DNA of 64,000 bases, taken from VAZQ01 sp963821505. GTDB lineage: Bacteria; Pseudomonadota; Alphaproteobacteria; Rhizobiales; Xanthobacteraceae. Shown one piece after another: positions 19,626-29,232 of this stretch (position 1 is the stretch's first letter; every line of letters begins with the position of its first letter). The notes beneath the pieces were generated by a model, which searched no databases, was not told the origin of the DNA, and was given only the letters and a program-made list of their open reading frames with translations. Location: positions 1-64,000 of the forward strand of contig CAWGEH010000018.1 in the NCBI GenBank assembly GCA_963821505.1, in the 5' to 3' direction. A program made the translations under genes and the position numbers.

Positions 19626-20867
19626 ATGCACCCGGCGGTGACCAACGGCGCCTATGACGTCACCCGCATCCGCGAGGATTTTCCCGCACTCGCCATGCAG
19701 GTCTACGGCAAGCCGCTCGTCTATCTCGACAACGCCGCCTCGGCGCAGAAGCCGACGGCGGTGCTGGAGCGGCTCCAGCGCGCCTATACCGCGGAATACG
19801 CCAACGTGCATCGCGGGCTGCACTACCTCGCCAATGCCGCGACCGAAGCCTACGAGGATGCGCGCGAGAAGGTGCGCGCCTTCCTCAACGCGGCCCGCAA
19901 GGAAGAGATCATCTTCACCCGCAACGCCACCGAGGCCATCAACCTGGTCGCCTACACCTTCGGCCGCGAGCGCATCAAGGCCGGCGATGAGATCGTGCTC
20001 TCGATCATGGAGCACCATTCCAACATCGTGCCGTGGCATTTCCTGCGCGAACGCCAGGGCGCGGTCATCAAGTGGGCGCCGGTCGATGACGACGGCAATT
20101 TCCTCGTCGAGGAGTTCGAGAAGCTGCTTTCGCCGCGCACCAAGATGGTCGCGATCACCCATATGTCGAACATGCTCGGCACCCTGGTGCCGGTGAAAGA
20201 GGTGGTGCGCCGCGCCCATGCGCACGGCATTCCGGTGCTGCTGGACGGCGCCCAGGCCGCCGTCCACGTCGACATCGACGTGCAGGACATCGGCTGCGAC
20301 TTCTACGCCGTCACCGGTCACAAGCTCTACGGACCGACAGGCATCGGCGTTCTCTACGGCAGGTACGAACACCTCGAGGCCATGCCGCCGTTCAACGGCG
20401 GCGGCGAGATGATCCGCGAAGTGTTCGAGGATCGCATCAGCTACGGCGAGCCCCCGCACAAATTCGAAGCCGGCACGCCGCCGATCGTGCAGGCGATCGG
20501 GCTCGGCGCCGCCATCGATTACGTCAACTCCGTGGGCAAGGCGCGGATCAGGGCGCACGAGACCGGCCTCCTCGATTATGCCCACGAACGGCTGCGCGAA
20601 ATCAATTCGCTGCGCATCTTCGGCGCCAGCAAGACCAAGGGCCCGATCGTCTCCTTCGAGATCAAGGGCGCGCATCCCCACGATGTCGCCACCATCATCG
20701 ACCGCGCGGGCGTCGCGGTGCGGGCCGGCACCCATTGCGTGATGCCGCTGTTGGCCCGCTTCGGGGTGAGCGCCACCTGCCGGGCCTCGTTCGGCCTTTA
20801 CAATACCCGCGCGGAGGTGGACGGTCTTGCGCAAGCCCTGATCAAGGCACAGGGATTCTTTGCATGA
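19626..20867 (+). CDS. sufS: Cysteine desulfurase SufS, class II
   Basis: PLP-dependent desulfurase of 413 residues feeding sulfur to SufBCD. The PLP lysine is K233 in VTGHKLYGP. RYGxH-type motifs and DGAQAAVHVDIDVQ are typical of class II. The active-site loop has RAGTHCVMP near the C-terminus, and RASFGLYNT ends the conserved domain. No SufE gene was seen nearby. The stop overlaps the ATG of the next gene by four bases. Confidence 0.96.
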   Translation: MHPAVTNGAYDVTRIREDFPALAMQVYGKPLVYLDNAASAQKPTAVLERLQRAYTAEYANVHRGLHYLANAATEAYEDAREKVRAFLNAARKEEIIFTRNATEAINLVAYTFGRERIKAGDEIVLSIMEHHSNIVPWHFLRERQGAVIKWAPVDDDGNFLVEEFEKLLSPRTKMVAITHMSNMLGTLVPVKEVVRRAHAHGIPVLLDGAQAAVHVDIDVQDIGCDFYAVTGHKLYGPTGIGVLYGRYEHLEAMPPFNGGGEMIREVFEDRISYGEPPHKFEAGTPPIVQAIGLGAAIDYVNSVGKARIRAHETGLLDYAHERLREINSLRIFGASKTKGPIVSFEIKGAHPHDVATIIDRAGVAVRAGTHCVMPLLARFGVSATCRASFGLYNTRAEVDGLAQALIKAQGFFA

Positions 20868-21278
20868 CTGATGATCCCAAGTTCCCCCCGGAGGCCGCGG
20901 CCGCATCGGCCGAGGCTCCGCTCGCGCCCAGCACCGAGCCCGCGACGCCTGCCACGCTGCCGGAGGATGAGCTGGCGCGCCTGACCGACGGGATCATTGC
21001 GGCGCTCAAGACCGTCTACGACCCGGAAATCCCTTCCGACATCTACGAGCTCGGCCTGATCTACAAGATCGATATTGCCGACGACCGCGCGGTGGCGATC
21101 GACATGACGCTCACCACCCCCAATTGTCCTTCGGCGCAGGAGCTGCCGACCATGGTGGAGAACGCGGTCGCCAGCGTTCCCGGCGTCGGCGCGGTCAAGG
21201 TCGAGATCGTGTGGGATTCCGCCGTGGGACCCGAGCCGGATGTCGGACGAGGCCCGCGCCGTGCTCAACATGTGGTGA
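20864..21278 (+). CDS. sufT: SufT-like MIP18/DUF59 Fe-S assembly factor, frame broken by one extra base
   Basis: Small Fe-S maturation factor. After a Pro/Ala-rich N-terminus (about 40 residues) comes the DUF59/MIP18 domain: LKTVYDPEIPSDIYELGLI, DMTLTTPNCPSAQELP (with the conserved cysteine) and VPGVGAVKVEIVWD. A spare T at 21217-21218 shifts the frame. Removing it turns the tail into WDPPWDPSRMSDEARAVLNMW, the canonical end of this family, with a stop at 21276-21278 and 137 residues in total. Coupled to sufS by a 4-base overlap. The break is most likely a sequence error. Confidence 0.9.
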
Positions 21279-21281
21279 GGC

Positions 21282-21692
21282 GTGAAGCTCGACCGCGTCA
21301 TCGAAACCTCTCTCTATGTCGATGACCTCGACCGTGCGGCGAACTTCTACGAGCGGGTGCTGGGGTTGTCCGCATTGACCAGCGACGCGCGCTTTCGCGC
21401 CTATGACGTCGGCGGCCACAGCGTGCTCCTGCTGTTTCGCCGCGGCGCCACGCTCGAGACGGTGCGCATGCCCGGCGGCACCATTCCTCCGCACGACGGC
21501 CACGGACCGCTGCACATGGCGTTCGCGGTCGCGCTCGATGCGTTGCCGCAGTGGGAACAAAGGCTCCGCGACCAAGGCATCGCCATCGAAGGCCATACCG
21601 ACTGGTCGCGCGGCGGCCACAGCATCTATTTCCGCGACCCCGACGGCCACCTCCTGGAACTGGCAACGCCGGGCCTTTGGGCGATCTATTAG
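21282..21692 (+). CDS. VOC (glyoxalase/bleomycin-resistance fold) protein
   Basis: 136-residue protein with a paired beta-alpha-beta3 vicinal oxygen chelate fold. LYVDDLDRAANFYERVLGL opens the domain. DGHGPLHMAFAV and IYFRDPDGHLLELATPGLW contain the usual metal-site His and Glu positions. GTG start at 21282, four bases after the corrected stop of the sufT-like gene, so probably in the same operon. Substrate unknown; glutathione- or metal-dependent activity cannot be told from the sequence. Confidence 0.85.
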   Translation: MKLDRVIETSLYVDDLDRAANFYERVLGLSALTSDARFRAYDVGGHSVLLLFRRGATLETVRMPGGTIPPHDGHGPLHMAFAVALDALPQWEQRLRDQGIAIEGHTDWSRGGHSIYFRDPDGHLLELATPGLWAIY

Positions 21693-21831
21693 CGCCGGAA
21701 ACGACTGGAATTGATGCAATGCTTCTTCGCGTGCCCGCACTTGGCCTTCACAAGACCAAATTCGTTGTTATTTTAAGGGCGTAGAGGATTCCGCTGCCGG
21801 GCCTTGAACCCGGCGAGAGGAGAGACCCGAA

Positions 21832-22203
21832 ATGGCCACACCCCGGCCCAGACTGCAGGCGATCCGTCTTACCGACGCCGCCGCCGAGCGCATCAAATAC
21901 GTCATGGCGAACGCGGCCCAGCCGATCGTCGGCGTGCGCGTCGGCGTCAAGAACGGCGGTTGCGCCGGCATGGCTTACACCATGGAATATGCCGAACGGG
22001 TCGAGGCGGCGGACGAGGTGGTCGAGGACAAGGGCGTGCGCGTCCTGATCGATCCCAAGGCCGTGCTGTTCCTGATCGGCACCGAAATGGATTACAAGAC
22101 CGAGAAGCTCTCCGCGCAATTCGTGTTCAACAATCCGAACCAGACTTCCGCCTGCGGCTGCGGCGAATCGGTCGAGCTCAAGCCCGCGGCCGACGCGCAT
22201 TAG
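21832..22203 (+). CDS. sufA: A-type Fe-S carrier (SufA/IscA/HesB family)
   Basis: Fe-S cluster carrier of 123 residues handing clusters from SufBCD to apo-proteins. The three conserved cysteines are visible: one in GVKNGGCAGMAY and two in the C-terminal SACGCGES motif. LTDAAAERIKYVM begins the domain. GAGAGGAGAG lies just upstream of ATG 21832. It follows the VOC gene after 139 bases and probably ends the suf cluster. Confidence 0.93.
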   Translation: MATPRPRLQAIRLTDAAAERIKYVMANAAQPIVGVRVGVKNGGCAGMAYTMEYAERVEAADEVVEDKGVRVLIDPKAVLFLIGTEMDYKTEKLSAQFVFNNPNQTSACGCGESVELKPAADAH

Positions 22204-22229
22204 GTCGCACCCGCGGCGAGGCCACGGCC

Positions 22230-22587
22230 GTGGCTCCCGACGACATTCGCGAATTGTTTTCCGCTTTCGGCCCGGTTGAGGTGCGCCGCCTGTTCGGCGG
22301 CGCCGGCATCTACGCCGATGGTCTGATGTTTGCGCTGGTTTCCGGCGGCGTCATCTACCTCAAGGCGGATGAGCACAGCGCAGCCGCCTTCGAGCGCGAG
22401 CAGCTCGAGCCTTTCAGCTATGCGACCAAGGCGGGCCGGCGCGGGATCATGTCGTATCGGCGCATGCCGGACCGGCTCTATGACGATCCCGACGAGCTCG
22501 CCGCCTGGGCGCGCGATGCGCTTGCGGCGGCCGGTCGAAGCGGGACGGAAAGATCAGCCAAGGCCGGCAAGAGACGAAAGTCGCGCC

Positions 22588-22598
<11 letters not shown>
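22230..22598 (+). CDS. TfoX/Sxy N-terminal domain protein
   Basis: 122 residues. The domain opens with DDIRELFSAFGPVEVRRLFGGAGIYADGLMF in shape, characteristic of TfoX N-domain proteins, and continues YLKADEH...PFSYATKAGRRGIMSYRRMPD. The TfoX C-domain is absent, as in most alphaproteobacterial members. The tail is basic (KRRKSRLRP). The GTG at 22230 was chosen because it is the first start before the domain and lies 26 bases after the previous gene. Its end overlaps the convergent helicase gene by 11 bases. Function not established in this group. Confidence 0.8.
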
Positions 22599-24009
<1,411 letters not shown>

Positions 24010-24219
24010 GAAACCTCGAGTCGGGACCGTCCGGAGCCTAGCCGCGCCGGATGACGGAACAACGACTAAAGTTGCGCGGGGACGGACGGTCGAATGTTAC
24101 GGATCGAACCGCTCGCGCGGAACATAGTCTTTCGCGGCCCAAAGTCAATCCTGCTGCAGTGCAATAAGTCGAGTTGAAGCCTGATTTTTTCAGCCTGGCA
24201 GCGGGAATGGAGCCTGCCC

Positions 24220-24930
24220 ATGCGCGAGCCTCTGCCCGTCGTCCTCGTCCCCGGCTTGAACTGCTCCCCGCGGCTTTACGCCGATCAGCTTCCGGCGCTC
24301 TGGCAATTCGGACCGGTCCAGATCGCCGACCACACCCGCGACGACCGTATGGAGGCGATCGCCGCGCGTATCCTCGCCGCCGCGCCGCCACGCTTCGCGC
24401 TCGCGGGGCTCTCGATGGGGGGCTACATCGCCCTGACGATCGTGCGCCAAGCGCCCGAGCGCGTGCAAAAGCTTGCCCTCCTCGACACCTCGGCGCGGCC
24501 CGAAACGCCCGAGCAGACCGAGCGCCGCAGGCCCCAGATCGCGCTCGCCCAAGCCGGGCGCTTCGCCGAGGTTCCGGCGCTGCAGTTCCCGGTGTTCGTG
24601 CACGCCGCGCGGCAAGGTGACGACGAACTCAGGCAGCGCGTGCGCGCCATGGCCGAAGAGACGGGAGCACAAGCCTTCCTGCGCCAGCAGAGGGCGATCA
24701 TCGCGCGCGCCGACGCGCGTCCTTGGTTGGCGTCGATCCGTTGTCCGACCCTCGTGCTGGTCGGCGACGGCGACGCGCTGACCCCGCCGTCGCTGTCCGA
24801 GGAAATCGCCGCAGGCATCGCCGGGTCACGGCTCGTCGTCGTTGCCGACTGCGGACACCTCTCGACCATGGAGCAGCCCGAGGTGGTCAACAGGGCGCTA
24901 ATTGACTGGCTTGACGCCTCAATTTCGTAG
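24220..24930 (+). CDS. Alpha/beta hydrolase
   Basis: Cytosolic alpha/beta-fold hydrolase of 236 residues. Oxyanion segment LVPGLNCSPRLY, nucleophile elbow LAGLSMGGYIAL (Ser), acid in LVGDGDALTPP and a final His in VVADCGHLSTME are all present. The region after the elbow shows a small helical cap. Closest in outline to the esterase / MhpC-like group. No operon partner; substrate unknown. Confidence 0.87.
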   Translation: MREPLPVVLVPGLNCSPRLYADQLPALWQFGPVQIADHTRDDRMEAIAARILAAAPPRFALAGLSMGGYIALTIVRQAPERVQKLALLDTSARPETPEQTERRRPQIALAQAGRFAEVPALQFPVFVHAARQGDDELRQRVRAMAEETGAQAFLRQQRAIIARADARPWLASIRCPTLVLVGDGDALTPPSLSEEIAAGIAGSRLVVVADCGHLSTMEQPEVVNRALIDWLDASIS

Positions 24931-25223
24931 CGACTTGGTCCTATCCAAATCGGGTAAAGCCCCTTGGTAACAGCAATCGCATCCACGGCCTACGCTCGGG
25001 CGGCGCGGGACCTCCTGCGGTCGAGCGAGGCTCGGAGCGGATGGCTGGCCTCGGAGTGTCGCTGCCCGCTTTGCCGATGATCAGTTCTTGGGAAGCCCAG
25101 GCCCCGGAATAACGTCACGTCATCGTGCGGAGCCTGGATAGCATTGCCCGTTGCGTGTGGCACAGAATTGGCGTGGAATGCCGACACGTGTGCAGTCGGA
25201 GGGGTCACTATCGGGAGACCGCC

Positions 25224-25508
25224 ATGACGACTTTCCGCGCCGCGTTTGCCTTGCTCGCCCTTTGTTGCTTGCTCACGGCGCTCGATGCACGCCCGAGCTT
25301 CGCCGAAACCTATCGTCCGTGGTGCGTGCAGTACCAAGGTTCGCGGGACGGCGCCAGGAGCTGCGCTTTCACCTCTTTCGAGCAATGCATGATGACGGGG
25401 GGCCCGGGCACCGGCGGCTCGTGCGTGCGGAACCCGTGGTACCTGCAATATGGACCGCATCCGAGCGCCACGGGGCAGAGCGGTCGGGCCCACAGGCGAA
25501 TTTTGTAA
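25224..25508 (+). CDS. Small secreted DUF3551-type protein
   Basis: 94 residues. A signal peptide (residues 1-27: hydrophobic FALLALCCLLTAL, then a likely cleavage at SFA-ET) precedes a Cys-containing mature part: WCVQYQG, SCAFTSFEQCMMTGGPGTGGSC and NPWYLQYG. This fits the DUF3551 family, abundant in Bradyrhizobium and relatives and of unknown role. The ATG at 25224 follows GGGAGA closely, which decides it over the longer frame from 25125. Confidence 0.8.
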   Translation: MTTFRAAFALLALCCLLTALDARPSFAETYRPWCVQYQGSRDGARSCAFTSFEQCMMTGGPGTGGSCVRNPWYLQYGPHPSATGQSGRAHRRIL

Positions 25509-25834
25509 CTGCCGCGCGACCGCTTTCCGGTGAGGCCGTCGATCCCGGCGGGCGATCTCCATTCAAAGTGGAGGCGACTCGGCAGGCAGCGTAATTACGA
25601 TGGGGGCGGGCGATGATGACCGCGCTCGCTATCGCCGGCCGACCCCTCCTTGGCATCGCCGCCCTGTCGTGCCCGGTGTTGTCGCCGAGGCGTGGCAGGT
25701 CGAGCGGCGACACCGAGGGCGTCGCGTAGCCCGGCACGAACTCGCCCGCGGTCGAAACGTCCGCAAGCTCGTCGGAGCGTGTGGCGGGGCCAAAGCATTG
25801 TTGACCCGCAGCACTCAAATCCGATTGTTCGTTC
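25509..25834. other. Intergenic stretch, no gene recognised
   Basis: 326 bases after the DUF3551 gene. Short overlapping frames on both strands lack ribosome sites and family resemblance. The following 107 bases are a palindromic repeat. Confidence 0.5.
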
Positions 25835-25941
25835 CTAGAGCGCATCCCGATTGGATCGAATCGTGATGCACTCTAGATTTTTCGATTTTGCGCATGTTCT
25901 GTTCGGAAAACCGGTTCCCACTTTTCCGGAACATGCGCTAG
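25835..25941. repeat. Intergenic palindromic repeat, copy 2 (inverted)
   Basis: Reverse-complement copy of the element at 13277-13380 with only a few differences, bounded by CTAG at both ends. Its right end overlaps the stop codon of the small double-glycine gene at 25938-26111, so the repeat boundary supplies that stop. Confidence 0.88.
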
Positions 25942-26111
25942 GTTGTAGGGGTGTATGCCCATTGGATGGCCCCGTAATTCAGGGTAATTGCTTCTTTCGG
26001 GGCAGCTGCTTCTTTCGGGGCCGCACTTGGCTTTCCGCCCGAGACGAGTTCGAGTTCGTCCGGGGTCAGTTCGTTCGCTTGGTTCGTGAGTTCGCGCATG
26101 GGGTTGCTCAT
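25938..26111 (-). CDS. Double-glycine leader-like small peptide, second of a pair
   Basis: 57-residue predicted peptide. The leader-like part runs MSNPMRELTNQAN then ELTPDELELVSGG, matching the bacteriocin-type double-glycine pattern (acidic helix, L-x-x-V-S-G-G). The part after GG starts KPSAAPKEAAAPKEA, an AAPKEA tandem repeat, and ends YGAIQWAYTPTT. The start overlaps the stop of the upstream peptide gene (ATGA, 26108-26111) and has no Shine-Dalgarno of its own, indicating translational coupling. The stop TAG lies in a repeat boundary. In known systems such leaders are cut by C39 peptidase-ABC transporters; none is encoded in this window. Product function unknown. Confidence 0.62.
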   Translation of the reverse strand: MSNPMRELTNQANELTPDELELVSGGKPSAAPKEAAAPKEAITLNYGAIQWAYTPTT

Positions 26112-26278
26112 AGTAAAGTGACCCAGTCTTTGTGATAACTGTCAGTCGATTCACCCTTGATGTCCGGAAATTTCATGGGCTGTTTGGGTGCGCCGCCGGT
26201 CACGACATCCAAATCGGTATCCTCGAGCATATCCTTCGTGCTGTAGTCGTGATTAGGAGTGTGCTTGGTCTTGCGCAT
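26108..26278 (-). CDS. Double-glycine leader-like small peptide, first of a pair
   Basis: 56-residue predicted peptide starting at ATG 26278. TGGAGAAG lies eight bases upstream, which favours this start over in-frame GTG 26293 and ATG 26290. The N-terminal part reads MRKTKHTPNHDYSTKD then MLEDTDLDVVTGG, a double-glycine leader signature; the remainder begins APKQPMKFPDIKGES and ends DWVTLL. No cysteines, so lanthionine- or disulfide-type maturation is unlikely. Coupled by a 4-base overlap to a second leader-bearing gene. Divergent from the cystathionine beta-synthase gene. Lower GC than its neighbours. Could be an orphan pheromone or bacteriocin-like precursor, or a member of the many uncharacterised small GG-motif proteins of Rhizobiales. 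Confidence 0.65.
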   Translation of the reverse strand: MRKTKHTPNHDYSTKDMLEDTDLDVVTGGAPKQPMKFPDIKGESTDSYHKDWVTLL

Positions 26279-26442
26279 GATCTTCTCCATCACGCTGAGT
26301 GGACCCGTTCAATCGCAGGCGCCTGCCACACTGGCTCGCCGCGCTGGGCGCCGCTGTGACGGCCATCACAACTTTTCGGTTTCGCCCGAGCCGCCCGGCG
26401 CTGCGGGCGGCTTTCCCAACGGGCGCTAGCCCGCGCTGCAGA

Positions 26443-27813
26443 ATGGCAACGGTCCTCGATCTCATCGGCGAGACGCCTCTCATCGAGGTCACGCGCATCG
26501 ACTGCGGGCCCTGCCGGCTGTTTCTCAAGCTTGAGAGCGCGAACCCTTCGGGCTCGCTCAAGGACCGCCCGGCGCGCACCATGATCGAAGCGGCCGAGGC
26601 CGACGGCGATCTCAAGCCGGGCGGGACCATCGTCGAAGCCACTGCCGGCAATACCGGCCTTGGTCTTGCGTTGGTCGGCGGCCGCAAGGGTTACCGCACC
26701 CTGCTCGTCGTTCCCGACAAAATGGTGCGGGAGAAGGTGCTGCACGCCAAGGCGATGGGCGCCGAGGTCGTGGTCACCCGCTCGGACGTGGGCAAGGGGC
26801 ATCCCGATTATTATCAGGACCTCGCCGAGGCGATCGCCCAGCGCACGCCCGGCGCCTTCTTCATCAATCAGTTCGCCAATCCGGCCAATCCGCGCGCGCA
26901 CGAGACGACGACCGGTCCGGAAATTCTCCGCCAGATGGACGGCGACGTGGACGCCATCGTGGTCGGCGTCGGCTCCGGCGGCACCTTGACCGGGATCGGC
27001 CGCTTCATGCGGCAGGCGTCGCCCAAGACCGAGATGATTCTCGCCGATCCCGCGGGTTCGGTGCTCGCGACCTACGTCGAGACCGGCCGCATGACCGCGG
27101 CGGGAAGCTGGGCGGTCGAAGGCATCGGCGAAGACTTCGTGCCGCCGAATGCCGATCTGACGCTTGTCTCCCAGGCCTTCACGATTCCCGATGCCGAGAG
27201 CTTTGCCTCCGCGCGCGACCTCCTGCGCGCGGAGGGCGTTCTCGCCGGCTCCTCCTCGGGCACGCTGCTGGCCGCGGCGCTGCGCTATTGCCGCGCGCAG
27301 CGGGAGCCGAAGCGGGTCGTCAGCCTGGTCTGCGATTCCGGCGCCAAATATCTCTCCAAAGTGTTCAATCCCACGTTCCTGGCGCAGGAAGGCTGGATCC
27401 ATCCGCACGGACACGGCACCGTGCGCGACGTCGTCGTCAGCCGCTACAGCGAGGGCACCGCCGTCGTAGTGCGCCCGCAGGACAATCTGCGCACGGTGTT
27501 CGCGCGCATGCGCTCGGCCGACGTCTCGCAGCTGCCGGTGATGGACGAGCGTGGGCAGGTGGTCGGCCTCGTCGACGAGAGCGACGTGCTCGCCGCGCTG
27601 CTCACGGCGGGGGATGATCCGAACAAGGTCTTTGCCCGGTCGGTCGAGGAGGTGATGGTGACACGGCTCGAGACGATCTCCGCCGATGCGCCGATCGCCG
27701 ACCTGGTGCCGCTGTTCCGCAAGGACTACATCGCCATCGTGATGGACGGCGATCGCTTCCTCGGCGTGGCGACGCGTCTCGACCTCATCAACCATTTCAG
27801 GATTGCGGTGTGA
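26443..27813 (+). CDS. Cystathionine beta-synthase (PLP domain plus CBS pair)
   Basis: Condenses serine and homocysteine to cystathionine, the first step of reverse transsulfuration. 456 residues: a fold-type II PLP domain with lysine K40 in NPSGSLKDRP, substrate loop EATAGNTGLG and phosphate-binding GVGSGGTLTGIG. Two CBS motifs follow from about residue 335 (TAVVVRPQDNLRTVFARM and VEEVMVTRLETISADAPI in outline), probable regulatory nucleotide-binding modules. ATG 26443 begins the conserved MATVLDLIGETPLIEV; the longer frame from 26299 is unlikely. O-acetylserine sulfhydrylase is the alternative, but the C-terminal CBS pair and the neighbouring gamma-lyase gene favour this call. Confidence 0.9.
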   Translation: MATVLDLIGETPLIEVTRIDCGPCRLFLKLESANPSGSLKDRPARTMIEAAEADGDLKPGGTIVEATAGNTGLGLALVGGRKGYRTLLVVPDKMVREKVLHAKAMGAEVVVTRSDVGKGHPDYYQDLAEAIAQRTPGAFFINQFANPANPRAHETTTGPEILRQMDGDVDAIVVGVGSGGTLTGIGRFMRQASPKTEMILADPAGSVLATYVETGRMTAAGSWAVEGIGEDFVPPNADLTLVSQAFTIPDAESFASARDLLRAEGVLAGSSSGTLLAAALRYCRAQREPKRVVSLVCDSGAKYLSKVFNPTFLAQEGWIHPHGHGTVRDVVVSRYSEGTAVVVRPQDNLRTVFARMRSADVSQLPVMDERGQVVGLVDESDVLAALLTAGDDPNKVFARSVEEVMVTRLETISADAPIADLVPLFRKDYIAIVMDGDRFLGVATRLDLINHFRIAV

Positions 27814-27956
27814 ATCCAGGAAACGTCATGCCTTCGAGGGCGCAGATCCAGCAGTCAGCCCGGGTGCGACGCATGCACGGTGTTCCAAGCAGGCTGACTC
27901 TGCGGTTTCACGATCGTCTGCCTGCGCCGATGATGACGGCGGAATGCGAGGCCTGA

Positions 27957-29117
27957 ATGTCGCAGAAAAACCAACTCGACTTCTCCACCCGCTGCGTGCA
28001 TGCGGGGCAGGAGCCCGATCCGACCACCGGCGCCGTCATGATGCCGATCTACACCACCTCCACCTACGTGCAGCAGAGCCCGGGCGTGCACAAGGGCTAC
28101 GATTATGCCCGCACGAAGAATCCCACGCGCATGGCATTCGAGCGCTGCATCGCCGATCTGGAAGGCGGCAGCGTCGCCTTCGCCTTCGCCTCCGGGCTGG
28201 CGGCGATCTCGACCACACTCGAATGTCTCGACCATGGCTCCCACATCGTCGCCGTCGATGACCTCTATGGCGGATCGCGGCGCCTGTTCGAGCGCGTGCG
28301 CAAGCGCTCGATGGGACTGGAGGCGAGCTATCTCGACCTCACCGACGCCGGCGCGCTGGAAGCCGCGATCCGGCCGAACACGCGTCTGGTCTGGGTCGAG
28401 ACGCCGACCAATCCGCTGCTCAAGCTCGTCGATCTCGAGCGCGTTGCGGCGATCGCGCGGAAGCGCGGCATCTGGACGGCGGCCGACAACACCTTCGCCA
28501 GTCCCTATGTCCAACGCCCGCTCGAATACGGCTTCGATCTGGTCGTGCATTCGACCACGAAATATCTCAACGGCCATTCGGACATGGTCGGCGGCGTGGC
28601 GGTCGGCGGCGGCAATGCCGATTTGAACGACCGCCTCAAATTCCTGCAGAACGCAGTCGGCGCCATCCAGGGCCCGTTCAATTCGTTCCTGGCGCTGCGC
28701 GGCCTCAAGACGCTGGCGCTGCGCATGCAGCGCCACTGCGCCTCGGCGCTGAAGATCGCCGCCTGGCTCGAGCGCCATCCCAAGGTGCGGCGGGTGTTCT
28801 ACCCGGGGCTCGCGAGCCACCCCCAGCACGCGCTCGCCAAGAAGCAGATGCGCGCGTTCGGCGGCATGATCTCGGCCGAGCTCGCAGGCACGCTCGACGA
28901 CGCACGCCGCTTCCTCGAACGGTGCCGGCTGTTCGCGCTGGCCGAAAGCCTCGGCGGGGTGGAAAGCCTGATCGAGCATCCCGGGCTGATGACCCACGGC
29001 TCGGTGCCGGCGGACGTGCGCGCGAGCCTCGGCATCGGCGATACCCTGGTGCGGCTCTCGGTCGGTATCGAGGATCCGGACGATCTCATCGCCGATCTCG
29101 CGTCCGCCCTCAGGTGA
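27957..29117 (+). CDS. Cystathionine gamma-lyase / gamma-synthase family enzyme
   Basis: PLP enzyme of 386 residues in the Cys/Met metabolism family. The PLP lysine is K202 in HSTTKYLNGHSDMVGG. Other conserved parts: STYVQQSPGVHKGYDYARTKNPTR in outline, AFASGLAAI, VETPTNPLLKLVD and the C-terminal GGVESLIEHPGLMTH. Next to cystathionine beta-synthase it most likely splits cystathionine to cysteine, completing reverse transsulfuration. Sequence alone does not fully separate gamma-lyase from gamma-synthase or beta-lyase. Confidence 0.9.
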   Translation: MSQKNQLDFSTRCVHAGQEPDPTTGAVMMPIYTTSTYVQQSPGVHKGYDYARTKNPTRMAFERCIADLEGGSVAFAFASGLAAISTTLECLDHGSHIVAVDDLYGGSRRLFERVRKRSMGLEASYLDLTDAGALEAAIRPNTRLVWVETPTNPLLKLVDLERVAAIARKRGIWTAADNTFASPYVQRPLEYGFDLVVHSTTKYLNGHSDMVGGVAVGGGNADLNDRLKFLQNAVGAIQGPFNSFLALRGLKTLALRMQRHCASALKIAAWLERHPKVRRVFYPGLASHPQHALAKKQMRAFGGMISAELAGTLDDARRFLERCRLFALAESLGGVESLIEHPGLMTHGSVPADVRASLGIGDTLVRLSVGIEDPDDLIADLASALR

Positions 29118-29232
29118 GCGCGACCGGCGCAACGGCCACGAAAATGTGCTGCCCAATCCGGGAGGCATCCCTTCCGGCGGACCGGCGTTGTTTCTATAGG
29201 CTCGCTTCGATCAGATGCCGGGAGTAGAGCAA

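Noticed and set aside
26290..27795. Open frame of 501 codons on the minus strand
   Set aside because: Antisense to cystathionine beta-synthase, with no domain or ribosome site.
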